64,000 bases of DNA from Vanessa cardui (GCF_905220365.1 NC_061139.1:10315001-10379000); one strand, 5' to 3'. Shown: positions 34,201-47,819, counted from the first letter of the stretch. The notes: generated by a model not told the origin, from the letters alone. Numbers and translations: made by a program.

Positions 34201-36477
34201 GTATCGGTAAGGCATAGAGTAGTTAAGAGAAGATTAAGGGTTGAAAGGTTTTTCCGTTATTATTTTTGGAAGCTTTTTACTTTGTACTTGTGATTTTTCT
34301 TAATAACCGAATAATCGTTGGCATTATATTTTTTTAAATATTTACAACAATTATCAAGTAAATATTTTTTTTACAATTCTGTATTATCGAACGTTTTTTT
34401 GTTTCTATGGGTTTATTTGTAATTTTATACAAATAAAGTATATTGAGCGCTGTACATGAAATTCGAGATTAATGAAAGTCTAGAGGTTTAATTGGTTGTG
34501 AATTGTATTGATCTCGATTTAAAAAAAAAGAACAGATGTTTTAAAATGAAACCTTATTTAATAATCATTTAAATAATCTTCCATCTTGTCATTGAAATAT
34601 TTGGAATAAAATATGGATATCAAGTTTTAATTTTTCGCAAAAGTTTTGTTGTTTAAACTTTAGATATGGGGAATCTATAAAATGTATTAGATTTGTTAGT
34701 AGACCGCTTTTTGAGTTATTAGCCACGTTATGTCAAACTCTTTCTTGTTCAGTGCAATATTCATTTTAATCGATAGAACCAAATTGTGTGCGTAGACTTT
34801 GTGTGTAGTACAAAATAAACAAAAAAACAAATTTTGTCTTCGATATTTAAAATAAAGAATGTAAATCACTAATGATAGGTGTTGATAGAAATAAAGATCG
34901 AAAACACTACACGACCAAACGTAAGCGATCACATTTAATAACGACAAAATTTCCACATATTAATTCGGTCTTGTGGAAGCGTATGATTAACTTCGGCGTA
35001 AAGTTAGAACTAATTTGGTAGAATTCTTCAGTTTTCTTTGCCATACGACCATCGCTGGGTAAATGAGACACATATAATCTCTAATAATAATATCTACCAT
35101 ATTTTGTAGTCGACACATATACATTTCGATTTTCGTAGTGGACTTTTTCGCTTTGCCTATTTGGTCGTGTACGTGTTCGATCCCATATAATAATTGCTGT
35201 TTATCAGAAACCGTGTTCAGAACAGGTGCCAAAACAATTGGCTAAATGTTATTGTGTGTTATATGTGCTACTATGTCTTTAAAATTTCATGTGCTTTAAA
35301 AAGTTGAAGAAATTATTAAGTGGAATTATGTAACTGCCTAACGCCCCGACTCTGTCTATCGTATGTGTACGTGTGCATCATTTTCACCATGACTATTTCT
35401 GTGTGAAGCTCGTGTATAATTTTGACGTCATGTTCTTTGATCAGAAGACATTTCTGTGGCCTGGTGCTAATGAGGTCAAATTCTGTAACCCTTTATTTTG
35501 GTAATCAGAACAGAATCTGAGTTGTGTCGGAATATAATTGGAATCGTATTGTAACCAAAAGAAAGATTTGATATTGATCATCAGTTACGATTAAGATGAG
35601 GATGTAATATTTGTTCAGATTAGTCGAATTTGGATCGGAGTTGATTGGGAAAATATCCTTACCGCTGCAAGTTCGTAAAATTGGCCCTCAGTTGGTGTTA
35701 ATAACGTATAAGCTGTCGTCAAAAATGCCGTTATTAAAATAGAAACCTATTATTTTGTAGGTATACGATTAGAGGGCAGAAACAAAAAATCTGTCTTTCA
35801 TGGCTTAAATATATGTTCTTGGGCCATGATTCTGACGTTGACATTTGAAAGATATACACCAGTAAAATAATTCTGTATTTATCCAGGATTATTTTTTGTA
35901 AATAATGCAACCTCAATGTAGGCATTTATAAAATATTGGGGAAATTAGTTAAATTGGAAGAGTGGGAAAATAGCTCCCTATGCCTGAATTAAGGGCTAGT
36001 AACAAATATAATGTGACCTATTTAGCACCAGGCAATAATTTGCAGCACGTCAAGTGTGTTTAATTTATTTTCTGCCAAATGTTTAAATATCATTATTAAA
36101 TTTAAAATGACTAGTTATCATCTCAATAGCTTATCAGCCTGACTCTTTAAATCATTAGCGTAATACATAGGTTCATAATCTTGCATATTCATCAACTCTG
36201 TTATCAATATAAAGAAATATATTTTAAATATTACTGTATAAGAATATATGTTAAATGTATGATAATAAAATGTAAAATTTATATCAATGGCTTTTCATAA
36301 CCTTCGCGTTAATAAATATAGAATAAGTAACCAGTAGTGAAATAGATTTAAACAAAAAAAAATAATAATTTACATTACTTAAAAAATATGATTAAAATAA
36401 TTGCTCTAACTTCGAATTTATCTTAACATAAATAAACTACTAATATCTGATTTATTGAGTAAACTACTTACTCAGTT
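31252..36477. other. Gene-poor AT-rich region
   Basis: 5.2 kb downstream of the CAP-Gly gene. Only short open frames with no recognisable family, scattered AT-rich low complexity, and a phrase near 33630-33655 (cattgactgttggacaaggg) that may derive from a LINE 3' end. The first part may be alternative 3' UTR. No gene supported. Confidence 0.55.
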
Positions 36478-36712
36478 TTTTTTAATTTTTTTTATGGTAT
36501 AGGTTGACGGATGATCATATGGGCCACCTGATGGCATGTGGTCACCATCACCCATAGACAATGACGCTGTAAGAAATATTAACTATGCCTTACATCGTCA
36601 ATCTTGGGAACTAAGATGTTATGTCCCTTGTGCCTGTAGTTACACTGGCTCACTCACCCTTCAGACCGGAACACAACAATACTGAGTACTGTTATTTGGC
36701 GGTAGAATAAGT
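36478..36712 (+). repeat. Family B short interspersed element, 3'-truncated
   Basis: Near-identical to the 5' three quarters of the copy at 11985-12292, ending abruptly at ggcggtagaataag. A short internal deletion removes the gtgccaccaacc segment. Confidence 0.75.
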
Positions 36713-37260
36713 TAACCAAACAAATCCAAATAAAACACCGAACCAAAAATACGAGTCACGCTAATATCAACTTTTGACGGTACACGGCAAAACGAAAAAT
36801 TAATAGCGTTGTAATTCAAATTTCAACAGTTCTTTTGTTTTTTTTATTGTTAGTGCCAGTTGGATCGGTAAAGGAATCTTCTCAGTGTACTTTATTTTTA
36901 AGTTATATAAATAAATGGGAAATTGGGAAATGGTTTGTGTAATAAAATTACAGTGGTTGTATTACTGTTATTCCTGAGAACAACATTAATTTAATAACAA
37001 TAACATGTAACAACATTTTGTGCGTTATTCTAATTTGTTATAAATCACCAGGTAGTTCGTGTTAAGAAACAATACATATAAAACAGATGTAGTGAGAAAA
37101 AAGGTCAGCAGTGCGATTCTGTAAGAATTAATTTCGTATCTCACTCGTGAAATGTTGACAAACGACGTACAGTACGTGTATCTTATAAATTCAATAATTT
37201 AATAATTATTATGGATAGATAGATGTATGACGTGAGTTTCGAGTTTCTTGTCACAGAATA

Positions 37261-39998
37261 GTTCTACTAAATATAAAATATATATAAAAAAAGCGAAGTA
37301 AATAAAGAAGGAATACTTATTATATATAAGGAAAAGCATAGAGATAGTATGAAGTAGAAATAAAGAATTGTAAAAAAGTAAAACAGTACAAAAACAAGAG
37401 AATGAAAGAAGAAACGGAATACAAAATCAAAAGTTATAGTATATTACAGAATATATATCAGTATTTTGCATAATTTAAACTTACTGATAAATATGACATG
37501 GAAAAATAGAGAAGAGAAGAGAAGAAAGAAAGTTACAGGAAAGAATAGAATAGAATATAAGTACATATATAAAAAGATTGAATTATAAATTAAAAAATAA
37601 AGAAAATATAGAATAGATATGTATGTATAGAAAAGAATAAATAAGAATACAAGTCAGTATGTAATGGAAACAGCATCATTTGTTGTTATTTTATTGTTGC
37701 TGCTTTAAATCTAAAAATATCAACGTAGCTATTTTATTATAGCATGTTTTTTGGTAGCAGAAAACATATTATTATTCCCCTGAGATATTTCGCAAAAATA
37801 ATTGATAATACAGATGTTAAAGAAAAAAATATATAAAGTAGCTCAAGTATTTTGATAGCTTAGAAAAAATATGTGAATAACAAGAATATAATAATTGGTA
37901 CTTTATCGAAAGTAAAGGATAGTAAAACAAGTATTAAGTATATAGAGTCAAGTGAAGAGTTAAGTATATATATCAAGTATATAGAGTCAATTTAAGAATC
38001 AAGAATCAAGATGAATATGAAAATTGAAATAACAAGTGAAATTAGAGTAAAAAAGAAGAAGAAAACAGTCAGATAAATATTCAAACAAGACATAGTATAG
38101 AAAGAAGTCATCAACAAGACAGCAAATATTTTTCTATAGATATAAAAGTGTAAAATATTGTAGATGTTCGAGAGTAAAAACTATTCAAGAAAGTGAAAAG
38201 AAGCCTAAAGATAGATATTTGAGGGGAAAGAAATAAAACAGATAGAGTAAACAAAGCAAGTTTGAGACATTAATAGAGATAAGAAAATAGAAGAAAGAAA
38301 GTGTCGATAGAATGATTTCATAAAAATGATTTTTATTAATATGAAATTATGAGGAATATATGAGTGAAAAGTTTTGATATTATATGTATATAATTGGTAT
38401 TAATATGATAACATCAAGGAAGTGATGACATGGCATAAAATGATATCTATGTAATATGAATAGGATATATATTTAGTTGAAAAAGAAATTGTGAAAATGA
38501 TTATTTTCTTCAAGAAGTTGTAACTTGTGACATAAGGAAAAGAATGAAAAAGAAGATAGATGCGATATGATGTTTCTTTGTAAGAATGTTATGAGAAAAT
38601 GTTGAAGTAGCTTTGTATTTTAAGAAATTAGCATAATGTCAAATGATTGAGTGATAGTGAGAAGAAATTATAAGAAAATGTATGAAGATTAAGAAAAGTA
38701 TATAAACGGAGAAAGAATGACTTAAAGAAAGATCAAGGTAAAAGTAATTAGATATAGAGAAAGTACAAGATATAGAGAAAATGAGTATGAAAATATTGTA
38801 ATTGAACAAATAGAATGATGAAATGTAGTAGAAATAAAAGAATGAAATTAGGAAGAGGTTGTGTAAAGATCAAAAGTATGAGATTTTAAGAAACAAGTAA
38901 AGTGAAAGTATAGGCAGAATAGTAATTAAAATAATAAAATTGTAAAGTAGAAATAGAAAATCAGTAGATGAACAATAAAAATATTTTTTTAAAGAAAACA
39001 GTACGAAGTAAACAGTAAAAAACAAATTATCTTTTTCAGCGAAATATAAAAGAAATGATGATAAAGCAAGTAAAAGTAAGGAAATGTTCTGTGACTTAAT
39101 TATATGAAAATGAGTTAGAACAAAAAAAGAAGATAAAAAAGTAAGTAAGCGTAGAATGAAGGAATATGAATATTTGATAAAGTTTTAAATGAAAGTGAAG
39201 TGAAGTGTAAAGATGTTATAAATAACAAAGATAAAAGTAAAAGAATTAAGTTCAAGATGAAAAACGTGTTAAGATACAAAAAGAAATTAAAGAAGTACAA
39301 ATATAATATGTTATGAAAAAATGAATGTAGACAGAAATCGGATGATGAATATTATCAAGCCGATGTTATAATGACAACGTTAAATATGAATTGAATGAAG
39401 TCCAGTGTACAGAACAAAATAAAAGATTTTGAAGTAAATAATAGAATAAGAACAATGAAAAGATAAGTAGTTGGTTCAAGTGAAGTAAAATAGATAAAGA
39501 GAATGAAATGAAAATAAAACATATATTTAAAAGATATTTAAAGTAATTTTAGAATATATATAAGTATACACGAAAGACAGATTAAGAAGAGAAAACTAAA
39601 TTAAAAATATATAAAGAAGAATTGGCAGCGTTTAATAGTTTAATAAATAACAAGTAGCGTACTTTTATTAGTATCAAAGTTGAAATATATAGTAGCAACT
39701 ATTCAATACATACGTTGTTCTTTATTATATAAGATAAAAAAATAGATAAAAGTAAGAAAGAATTTAAAAGCTGAAAGCATAGTATAGAGCGTGAAGTGAG
39801 GCGTGAAGAAGCAGAAATAGTACAGAAGAAAGAAGAAAAGACATTGATAGATAAGAATTAGAGCATTTAGATACAAGAGATAATAGATAAAGAAAAAAAG
39901 ATAGAGTTAATAGAGTGAAATAAGAAGTAAACGCAAAAGAAAAAGAAAAAGAAAAAGCAAGCAGTAGAAAAGATATTGAAAAGATTTAAAAAAAGGTG
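37261..39998 (+). repeat. Purine-rich, C-depleted low-complexity block
   Basis: About 2.7 kb in which the plus strand is dominated by A and G in GAAA, AGAA, GAAGTAAA-like words, with T much rarer than A and very few C over many successive 60-base lines. No open frame of note in any register. It begins after about 37260 and ends near 39998 with (gaaaaa)n. It looks like degenerate simple sequence, strongly strand-asymmetric. No gene is supported. Confidence 0.7.
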
Positions 39999-40342
39999 TT
40001 ATATAAATTTGAACTACCCTGGTGGCATATCACAGTGTACTTTGTCAACCTAAATCTAATGTAGAGGAACATTATTTAAAAAGTGCTTAGCGGAATTCAC
40101 CGTTTTAAACAAATGTGCGGTAATCCGGCTTACAATTAAAATAATTATATCACTTGAGAATACTGTCTTTGGTAATTCGAGTTTTGATGCCATATCCAAA
40201 AATTGGCAAGAATTTTTCTCATCTACTTTTCTAAGTCTTAATAGATTTTAAAAAAGATATTCTATGAAATACTGATGTTTTGTACCCAATTCGCTCAACA
40301 GATATCGCGATGGGTGCATTCGATTTACTATCATTTTAAATC

Positions 40343-43300
40343 CTACTTCCTATATCCCGATGAATCCTGGTTATTAACGGGATAATCGGCATACCAGCCG
40401 AAAGCACCGTTGTCCCCGGTGTGCGCACCGAAGTCAACGTATTCCCCGAAGTCTGGTGGTCTTTCGGCGTATTGGGAGACTGCGCCTAAGTTGGTTTCAC
40501 TAGGAGCCCCATCTTGTGCTTGTGGTCTTGGGACTTCTGGCGCAGGAGGAGGGGCAAGCGCTACAGCTGGAAATAATCACATATCTTACTTACCGGTGGT
40601 TATACTCTCTATTTTAAAAAAAAAAGTGGAATATAGAAACTATTAAATGGAAGGAATGTTAGCGGTAATCAATTTGGTAATAATGCAATATTTACTTTGC
40701 CTTACATATTTCTGTCTATAACACATTCTTCCATTTCTATATATTGTTTTATTTGTAACAAGATAAATAAGCTTACATCATATTGTACGAACGTCATTTA
40801 TAATATATAAGTTTGTCTAAATTAATTCTGATTATTATCTAGTATGAAGCAAGTAATTTCATTCAGGCTTTAATTTACTAGCGGAAGGCAATCTACCACT
40901 GTAATTACGACGACTATGAATCGAAAGTGGCTTGCTATAGTCACATTGCAACAAGGCTCGGTTTGCATAACCCCACTTAAAATTCTAGGGGGGAACTCCT
41001 AGTTGCGTCCAAGTTGTATAATCTGTTGCTTATTAAATTGAAACTAAGTATAAAATAAATATTGATAGTTTGGACTAGCGTACTCAGTTCAGATGTGATC
41101 GGTTTTACGAATTTTGCCGATGCTACATCTAAGTTGTGTCATACTATAAATAAAATCGTATTCCAAAGGTATATCGATTCGTTTTTTATATTTGCGTGTG
41201 TTCGAAAATTATATTTGTGTTTTACGCGATTAGGTATTTTTCGGATATATTTATTGCTACAGTAACCAAATACCATAAAGTACCATTTACATATTAAAAG
41301 TGCAAACGGTAACAAATACAGATGAATAAATCACAAAATAATGGAATAAAAATTTTAGAGAACGTGTTATTTACAAATAGTGTACCAAATGTAAAACGAG
41401 TTTGCTCCGTGTACTAGAAAGTCGGTAATCCTTTGTGACGGTGAAAGTGACGATGATTGATAACCGTATGACTCGCTTATTGCGCTTTCTTTGACATTTA
41501 CTAAACTGATCTTTGTACTTAGGAAGTCACGGTCTGCGCCTCTGACCTATCCAGTTCTATTGTCATTCAGTAACATTATGTAACGAACTTCACTTTATAT
41601 GAAAATATATTTGCTCTTATTTCAACGGAAAAAAACTGTATTACAGTTTTTTTTTTGTATATAAATCATTTGAAAGCTGCGTTGAAGTCGTGACTCAGCA
41701 ATTGAGTTTAACACTGTCAATACAATGATTTATCCGTAGAGTTGTTATCGATAAGACTTATCGATAAATCCATTCACATTAATCAAGTCAGATAGGTTTT
41801 CTTTTTGAATAAACTATTCAAGTTATAAGACAATGAATTTGACTCACTTCCTTGCTGGTAGTTCTGTAGTGGTATCGGTTGATAATTGTCTTCATACAGA
41901 GCTTCTGGTAATTGCGGTGGTGGCGGAGCCAGGGTTTGCCTCGGGACCCGTCGAGCTCTCAAAGCTGTCAGGTCCACGAAGGCTATCTGGTCCGCGGGCA
42001 CCGCTATGTACGAAGGCAGGGCGCATGCTACGGCTATACAAGCCGCGAAAATGAGAGAAAGCTGCAAAAATAATATATAATTTAGCATAATAGTTCGCAT
42101 AAACTGCTTAGATCTAAATCTATGGAAGGAAATAGCCGTTTATATAACATTTTCAGATTTTAACGTTTTAAATTTAAATACCGTTAGAAAATCGAAAGCG
42201 TAGTTAATATGCAACATTATTTAAAAAATATATTTTAGTGATATAAGATAACAGCGTATTGCAGTCTTGTAGTATGTATGTGATGTATACTTATAAAAAA
42301 GTTCCAACATAATTCAAAAGGAGGTTGAGGTTGTTCTTAGATGATTAATGATGAAAACTCCAATATGATAGAGTGACATATATCTTATGATCCGTTAAGC
42401 TGTGGCATGTTACGCATACAGAAAGCACGGAGAGTAATTGAAGTATGTCAGAGCAATAACGAGATGTGGTAAGGCTGGTCACGGACCGATGCGCTTGCGC
42501 AACCTACGTAATTGGAGCTTACGCTCGCACGGTTACTATCAAACACTATTGTTGTTTATTGTTCTTCATATATTTTTCTTCTAGATAAATGATAATTTTA
42601 ATTTCAAGGTATATAATTTCGTAAGAGTTCAAGCGATTTGAAAGTGTGATAATAAAAATAGCAAGCGATTGCAATAACAACAAGTATTATCGCTCACGGA
42701 CGTACGAGGTGTTTTCACTTTCCGCTTACGTTAAATGAATACATAATAGATATTTTAATTACTCGAAGAGTGTGGTTATCCATCGTTATTTCTATTTTCA
42801 AAATCTTTAACATTTTAAATATTCTTTATTAGATAAAGACGATAAGTAAAATAAAATAAAAAATCGTACACAGTAGTTAACTGTCGTCGTTTAAATGAAT
42901 TATATGTGTAGACATCGTCTATCATTTCATGTGGGTAGCGTTTCCGACACACCTATAAACAAGAAGGTTGTATAGGTCCCCATCCCACACGGCCCTTCTA
43001 ATATGAATATAAGTCTATTGCATAATCCTACCATAAATAAAACCTACACTATACAAAACATAACGAATAAAAGTATTTCATTAATAATATATTATTTACC
43101 TAAAAAACAATTATCTGTATATTTTGATTGTTAATGTACCATACTGGCAACATTAGTATCTTGTAAGTGTAATGTGGATATATCGCAGTTCATATATTAA
43201 ATAAATATTATACGAACATAACAGAAAGTATATTTACGCTATAAAATCGTGTTTATGTTATAACTACTTCCGAATTATCAGGTAATATCGAAAAGCGAAA

Positions 43301-45880
43301 TTGTTTTTACGTAACATCTGTCCCACGAACGTTCGGCGCTGTCAGCGTAGTTCAGAAAATCGGAGATTGCGATACATGCACTCATTATTTTAGAAAGTAA
43401 AAAGTTCTGCTAATACAACGTGATACAGTTCAAACGGAATTTAAACATTAAATTTGGAATAAAATCGATATTTTATAATTCATTGTGTTGACATTGCTTT
43501 AAAAATTAAAAAAGTTTCTCTATTTTAAAGAGGAAATATCGTTTTCTTTGCAATCGATAAACTATGAAACCACTAGACCGATTTAACAATTTTTATTATT
43601 CTTTCACGATTAGAAAGCTACTTTATTCAGAAGTTACTTATTTCAGTAACAATGAATTGCAGTCTCTATATTTCGTATGCCTAAGTCACGATACAATTAG
43701 AATATTATACAATGCAGATACGAAGTAATTAATCATGTTTTTGTATCCCAATATTAAATAATTTAATCTTTGTACCATTTGTCATACAGATAATTAACGA
43801 CATTTATAATAATTTAAGACTGGGTCGCCCACTCCTGTCAACCTTCGATAGGTTCCGTATCAGTGAAAGGCTTCAATGCCAGTCGCGGTGACCATTGTGG
43901 GTAAAACTACAAAGAATATCTGTAAGTAACAAAATCAAGGTCTAGTTGCTAAAGCACTTTTACTTTTCCGGTTTAATAGAGTACGGAATATGATAACGTG
44001 TATCATAAGGTTATTAAATCTTAAAAGAATTTTAATCACGTGCATATTAACCGTAATAAAATATTTACAGTATGAAATGCAATATAATAAGGATTTTATA
44101 GCACACAATCTCTAACGGTAATTCACTATCTCTTTCCTTAGTGTGGGCATAAAGAGGATAGCTAGAAGTCCTGTCAAATTTGACATGTGTAGTTTAGAAA
44201 TTCACACATCAAATGTACATTTTAAAATAATCATTATTATATGTTGAGAATTGTAGTAAATTCGTGCAGATCTCATAATGTCGTTAAAATTGTTATAGCT
44301 TAGCCTCATTTTAATTCAAAACCACTTTAATAAAGTATTTCAGTTGACCTGAATCGACGAAATATGATTTAAAGTAACCGCCGTGAATAAAGTAAATAGC
44401 AGTAATTTATTTTGAATAACCGAATTTCACGTTTACAGGGTTGCCATTAACCGGACCAAGGTGATCAACATTGAACGAATTCATTTTTACAGTTTTTATT
44501 AGTAAAAAATGCAAATTATGTTGCAAATCATAATTCTCCATATTTATGTTTAAAAATGATAATATAACCCTTAAACTTGTTTGTCTTAGAAATTATAATT
44601 CAGTTTAAAAAAAAATGCTGTTAAACGTTAAGGATTTTTAAAACTCTACCTTTGCTTTTAACTCAAATAAAGCCTTTATGCTAGATTAAAGACGCATAGA
44701 TATTATTTGTTACAGTAATTTTGACATTTTGATCATTAAATAAGTTGATTGAGAATTTTAAATACTTTTTTATTTGTCTAACCAAAGGGAACAAAAAAAT
44801 AATTCAATCGAGCTTATAAACAATCAAAAATATTAATAATAAGTTGTGGATTAGATATAAATTTAAATTGAGAATCGAACTTACGTTTTACTAAAAATCG
44901 TTGTTTTATTTTCATTTTTAATCTAGCTACGCTGTTACAATTTTACTTGGACGTTGTGTCAACTAGCCTGAGAATACCACTCAACAATTATTCTACCACC
45001 AAATTGTATCTCAAGACTTGAACTAGTGTTCCGGGATAAGGAATATAACATCTATTTTCCTTAGTTGCTGGCAGATTTCTTATAGGTACTGTTAATGATA
45101 AAAGACGATGGTGACAATTTGAGTGCACGTGTTCCACATTTAAAAAAAATTATCTAGGGATACCAAAAACTACTAATTTATATCTTAATTATTTCTCCAC
45201 CCGTACCAAATTCGTCTAATATTATTCTTACTGGTAACACCTTTGTAAATAATTAATTTCAAATATTCTAAATCTAAATATAAAATATGTGATCATAAAA
45301 TTAAAATGTAAAACATTTACTGAAATAATGTGTGATTTCAGTAAAAGTTAGTTATAACAACGGATGTTTTGTGAAGAGAAAAAAATGCATCGTTAAATAA
45401 AATTATGAAAGATTAACTGCACTGGCCTTGTTAACTTAATATGTTAACGCTCTGATTCCGTGTTGATTGGTTAATTTAAAAAATAAAAACAATTATTAGA
45501 CAATTGTCTGTGGGCCGTGAAATTATTCATTTGCAATTATTACAATTAAAATCCTAAGAATTGACAAAGAATGAATCTGTAATAAAAAAATTAACGCGTT
45601 AAAATTATACAGTTACATAAATATGCGATAAATATTAATTAAAATATCAGATTAATTCTTTATCAATATTATACAAATTAGAGTTAAATAATTATTGTTT
45701 TTAATTATATATTAAAAGTCTAATGACGAAAAAGGAAATCGAATATACTAAAATAAAAAAATAAACAATTATAATAAATTTGAATTAGGAATGTATTGTT
45801 AACAAGACACTTGCAAAATTTCGTCACGTTAAATTTATACGATCCGTATTATAAAATGTAACACAAATGAAACTGACCAT
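40343..45880 (-). CDS. Secreted proline-rich protein, 146 aa, start codon on its own exon
   Basis: Exons in gene order: coding part of exon 1 is only the ATG at 45880-45878, followed by GTCAGT; then 42061-41848 and 40566-40343 (TAG stop). Phases agree. The joined protein begins MLSLIFAACIAVACALPSY, a signal peptide probably cut after A15. The mature chain has RARRVPR (possible basic processing site), Pro-rich LAPPPPQLPEALYED and APPPAPEVPRP blocks, and a C-terminal segment DFGEYVDFGAHTGDNG then AFGWYADYPV. It lacks the Rebers-Riddiford chitin-binding motif. The layout (tiny first exon, 3.8 kb intron, strong TATA/initiator) is usual for insect cuticle and other highly expressed secreted proteins, so extracellular or cuticular use is an inference. 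I do not recognise the family. A frame starting at 42100 reads through the acceptor and is a false start. Confidence 0.75.
41086..41150 (+). repeat. Solo terminal segment of a MITE
   Basis: tcagatgtgatcggttttac through gatgctacatctaagttgtg matches the right-hand inverted repeat of the element at 52332-52626. No left partner was found nearby. It lies upstream of the last exon of the secreted-protein gene, inside its second intron. Confidence 0.55.
42062..45877 (-). other. Intron 1 of the secreted-protein gene
   Basis: 3.8 kb, AT-rich. It separates the start codon from the rest of the coding region. No exon or well-preserved transposon recognised; a weak piece of the Helitron-like repeat may sit at 43557-43620 (actatgaaaccactagaccg). 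Enhancers may lie here but none can be named. Confidence 0.5.
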
Positions 45881-45924
45881 GCTCTCCGGTGTACCACTTC
45901 ACTACCGCAGGGCGCGCTTGCCAC

Positions 45925-45961
45925 AACTGAACTCGACGTTGCCGCTGCAACAATTTTTATA
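45925..45961 (-). promoter_or_regulatory. TATA box and initiator of the secreted-protein gene
   Basis: On the minus strand TATAAAAA lies at 45961-45954 and an arthropod initiator TCAGTT at 45930-45925. The initiator A (45928) is 33 bp downstream of the first T of the TATA box, the canonical spacing. The predicted 5' UTR is about 48 nt to the ATG at 45880. Confidence 0.8.
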
Positions 45962-46069
45962 CCAACCTTTCAAAGTTTCACTTTCTACTCGGCCCAGTCA
46001 AACGTGATCCACTTTTTTATGCCTTTAAAGGTACAAAGGCAACCCCCAGGCAAATACCTGGCTATAGAG

Positions 46070-46082
46070 GGGTCAAAGGTAA
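46070..46082 (+). promoter_or_regulatory. Candidate nuclear-receptor DR1 site upstream of the secreted-protein gene
   Basis: GGGTCAAAGGTAA is two AGGTCA-like half-sites spaced by one base, about 110 bp upstream of the TATA box. Beside it is a small dyad (CCAGGcaaataCCTGG, 46047-46062). It could be bound by HNF4, USP heterodimers or FTZ-F1-type receptors. This is a prediction from the motif only. Confidence 0.35.
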
Positions 46083-46099
46083 TCTAAAGCACAATCGAT

Positions 46100-47107
46100 T
46101 AAATACTATTTGGTGAAGCTGTTGCTGAGGTAACTTTAAGTCTGTTTTCGGCTACGGAGATTTATATTACGAACATTCCAGATATAATTACACGTGTTTC
46201 CAATGATTTTTTTTTTTCATAAAAAAAGTTCACTGAAATAATGCATAGATTGTCAATACTTTTAAAATAAGCATTAAAACACTAGGAGTCAATAATTTCA
46301 AATAAAGATTCTTAATATGCAACGGTCTTACACATACAATTGAATTATTTTTATATTTTAAATTGTTAACAAATTCAAATAAATGTAATAAAGTGATACT
46401 AAGCGCTTTGTGTGCAAGTCGAAGGAACATCAGCTTTTGTACGCCTCCTTTCTCTTTAAACTACTGTGAAAATTCCCCTTTACAAGTTAAGAATAACGAA
46501 ACTAATATACAATATAATTATACGTCTGTGTGTAGTTGTTAAGACTTTTATCAAGTATAAGGAATAAGTAAAGATAATTATTGTCTTTAAATTAAGTCTT
46601 TACTACGTTTAATAATAAATTACCTGAACAGTTAAGCTTCGCTCAGCGCGAATAGAATTACTTATATATAATGTAGAATTACTTATATGTAATGTATGTA
46701 TGATATATTTATTCTGGAGATATATTGAAAAAGGAGAACCTTATCTAAATACATAATTTGAGCCAAATCGTTAGATAATCTGCTTTCAATAAATGTACAA
46801 GAATTACTCACTTAATGTAATTAGATTGTCAGTAGCCTCCGTTCTCAAGAATTAAATATTAGTAGGTAATCTATTTATCGTAATTGCCTGTTATTAAATG
46901 TTTAAATGTATAATCGTGTAACAATAACTGATATCTTTCTGCCGGTTGTTGTACTGGACTAATAGTTCAAACACATATTATAGTCGTCTTATTACCCTCA
47001 CTGGACACAGGAGGGAAAAACCGCATGCGTACCAACATTCCTCACAAAAAGTGGACTTTTATTGTTTTTAATTTGTATGTTAATAATTAACAGTAAGTTT
47101 CTTAAAT
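46100..47107. other. AT-rich upstream sequence, no gene
   Basis: About 1 kb of AT-rich DNA upstream of the secreted-protein gene. The short open frames here show no family resemblance. Confidence 0.5.
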
Positions 47108-47375
47108 TACCGCTGAGAAGGCTCCGTGGTTAGAACGTTTAATCAATGATTGCCAGTTCAAAAACAGGTAATCACCACTGATTTTTTATAGGCTTGGTTT
47201 CTGTTTATATCTCGTGTCAGGCGATGAAGGAAAACATCGTGAGGTGATGTGTCTAATATCAATGAATTTTTTCCACATGAGTATCCACTATGGAATATGT
47301 TTCAAACCATCTCCTCAAAGGGAGAGGAGGCCTTTAGCCCAGCAGTGGGAATTTACAGGCTGTTGCTGCGTGCTG
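47108..47375 (+). repeat. SINE family A copy, moderately complete
   Basis: From gctccgtggttagaacgttt to acaggctgttgctgcg, including gaaggaaaacatcgtgagg and ctcctcaaagggagaggagg. Several internal deletions compared with the copy at 4439. Confidence 0.7.
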
Positions 47376-47819
47376 TGAGTATCCACCAGTAGCAAGCAGT
47401 GAGTTTGAATAAGCTCTCCTCCAAAGGAGAGGGGTATAGCTTTTTTTTTAAATATAACTACGTATTATTTTACTCGTAATCGATTTTGCGTCTTAAGTCG
47501 TTTATGTTAATACCAAATTACTTAAATTGTTAGTTATCATTATTTGTGTAACAATAATGTCCTAGTTCAGCTCGGACTGTGAACTTTGATTGTATCAATG
47601 TTGCTAAGTTAAATATTATCCTAATGTCACGTACCACGTTGAACAAATCGCTTAAATCCAGTTTACAAGATCGAAGAGCCAGGTGTGACTAATAATATTT
47701 GTATAATCTATTCCAAACATAACAGAATAAAGCCAAATAAACAACGTTTGACGGCAAATTAACGCGGTATTGTTGGTCGAGAGCTTGGTTGGCTGCGATA
47801 TACACAATAAAGTAAAAGT

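Noticed and set aside
41783..42100. 105-codon minus-strand frame starting MRTIMLNY
   Set aside because: Its first 13 codons run through a clear splice acceptor (atttttgcag); the exon starts at 42061 and the true ATG is at 45880. The 3' end also reads past the GTGAGT donor at 41847.
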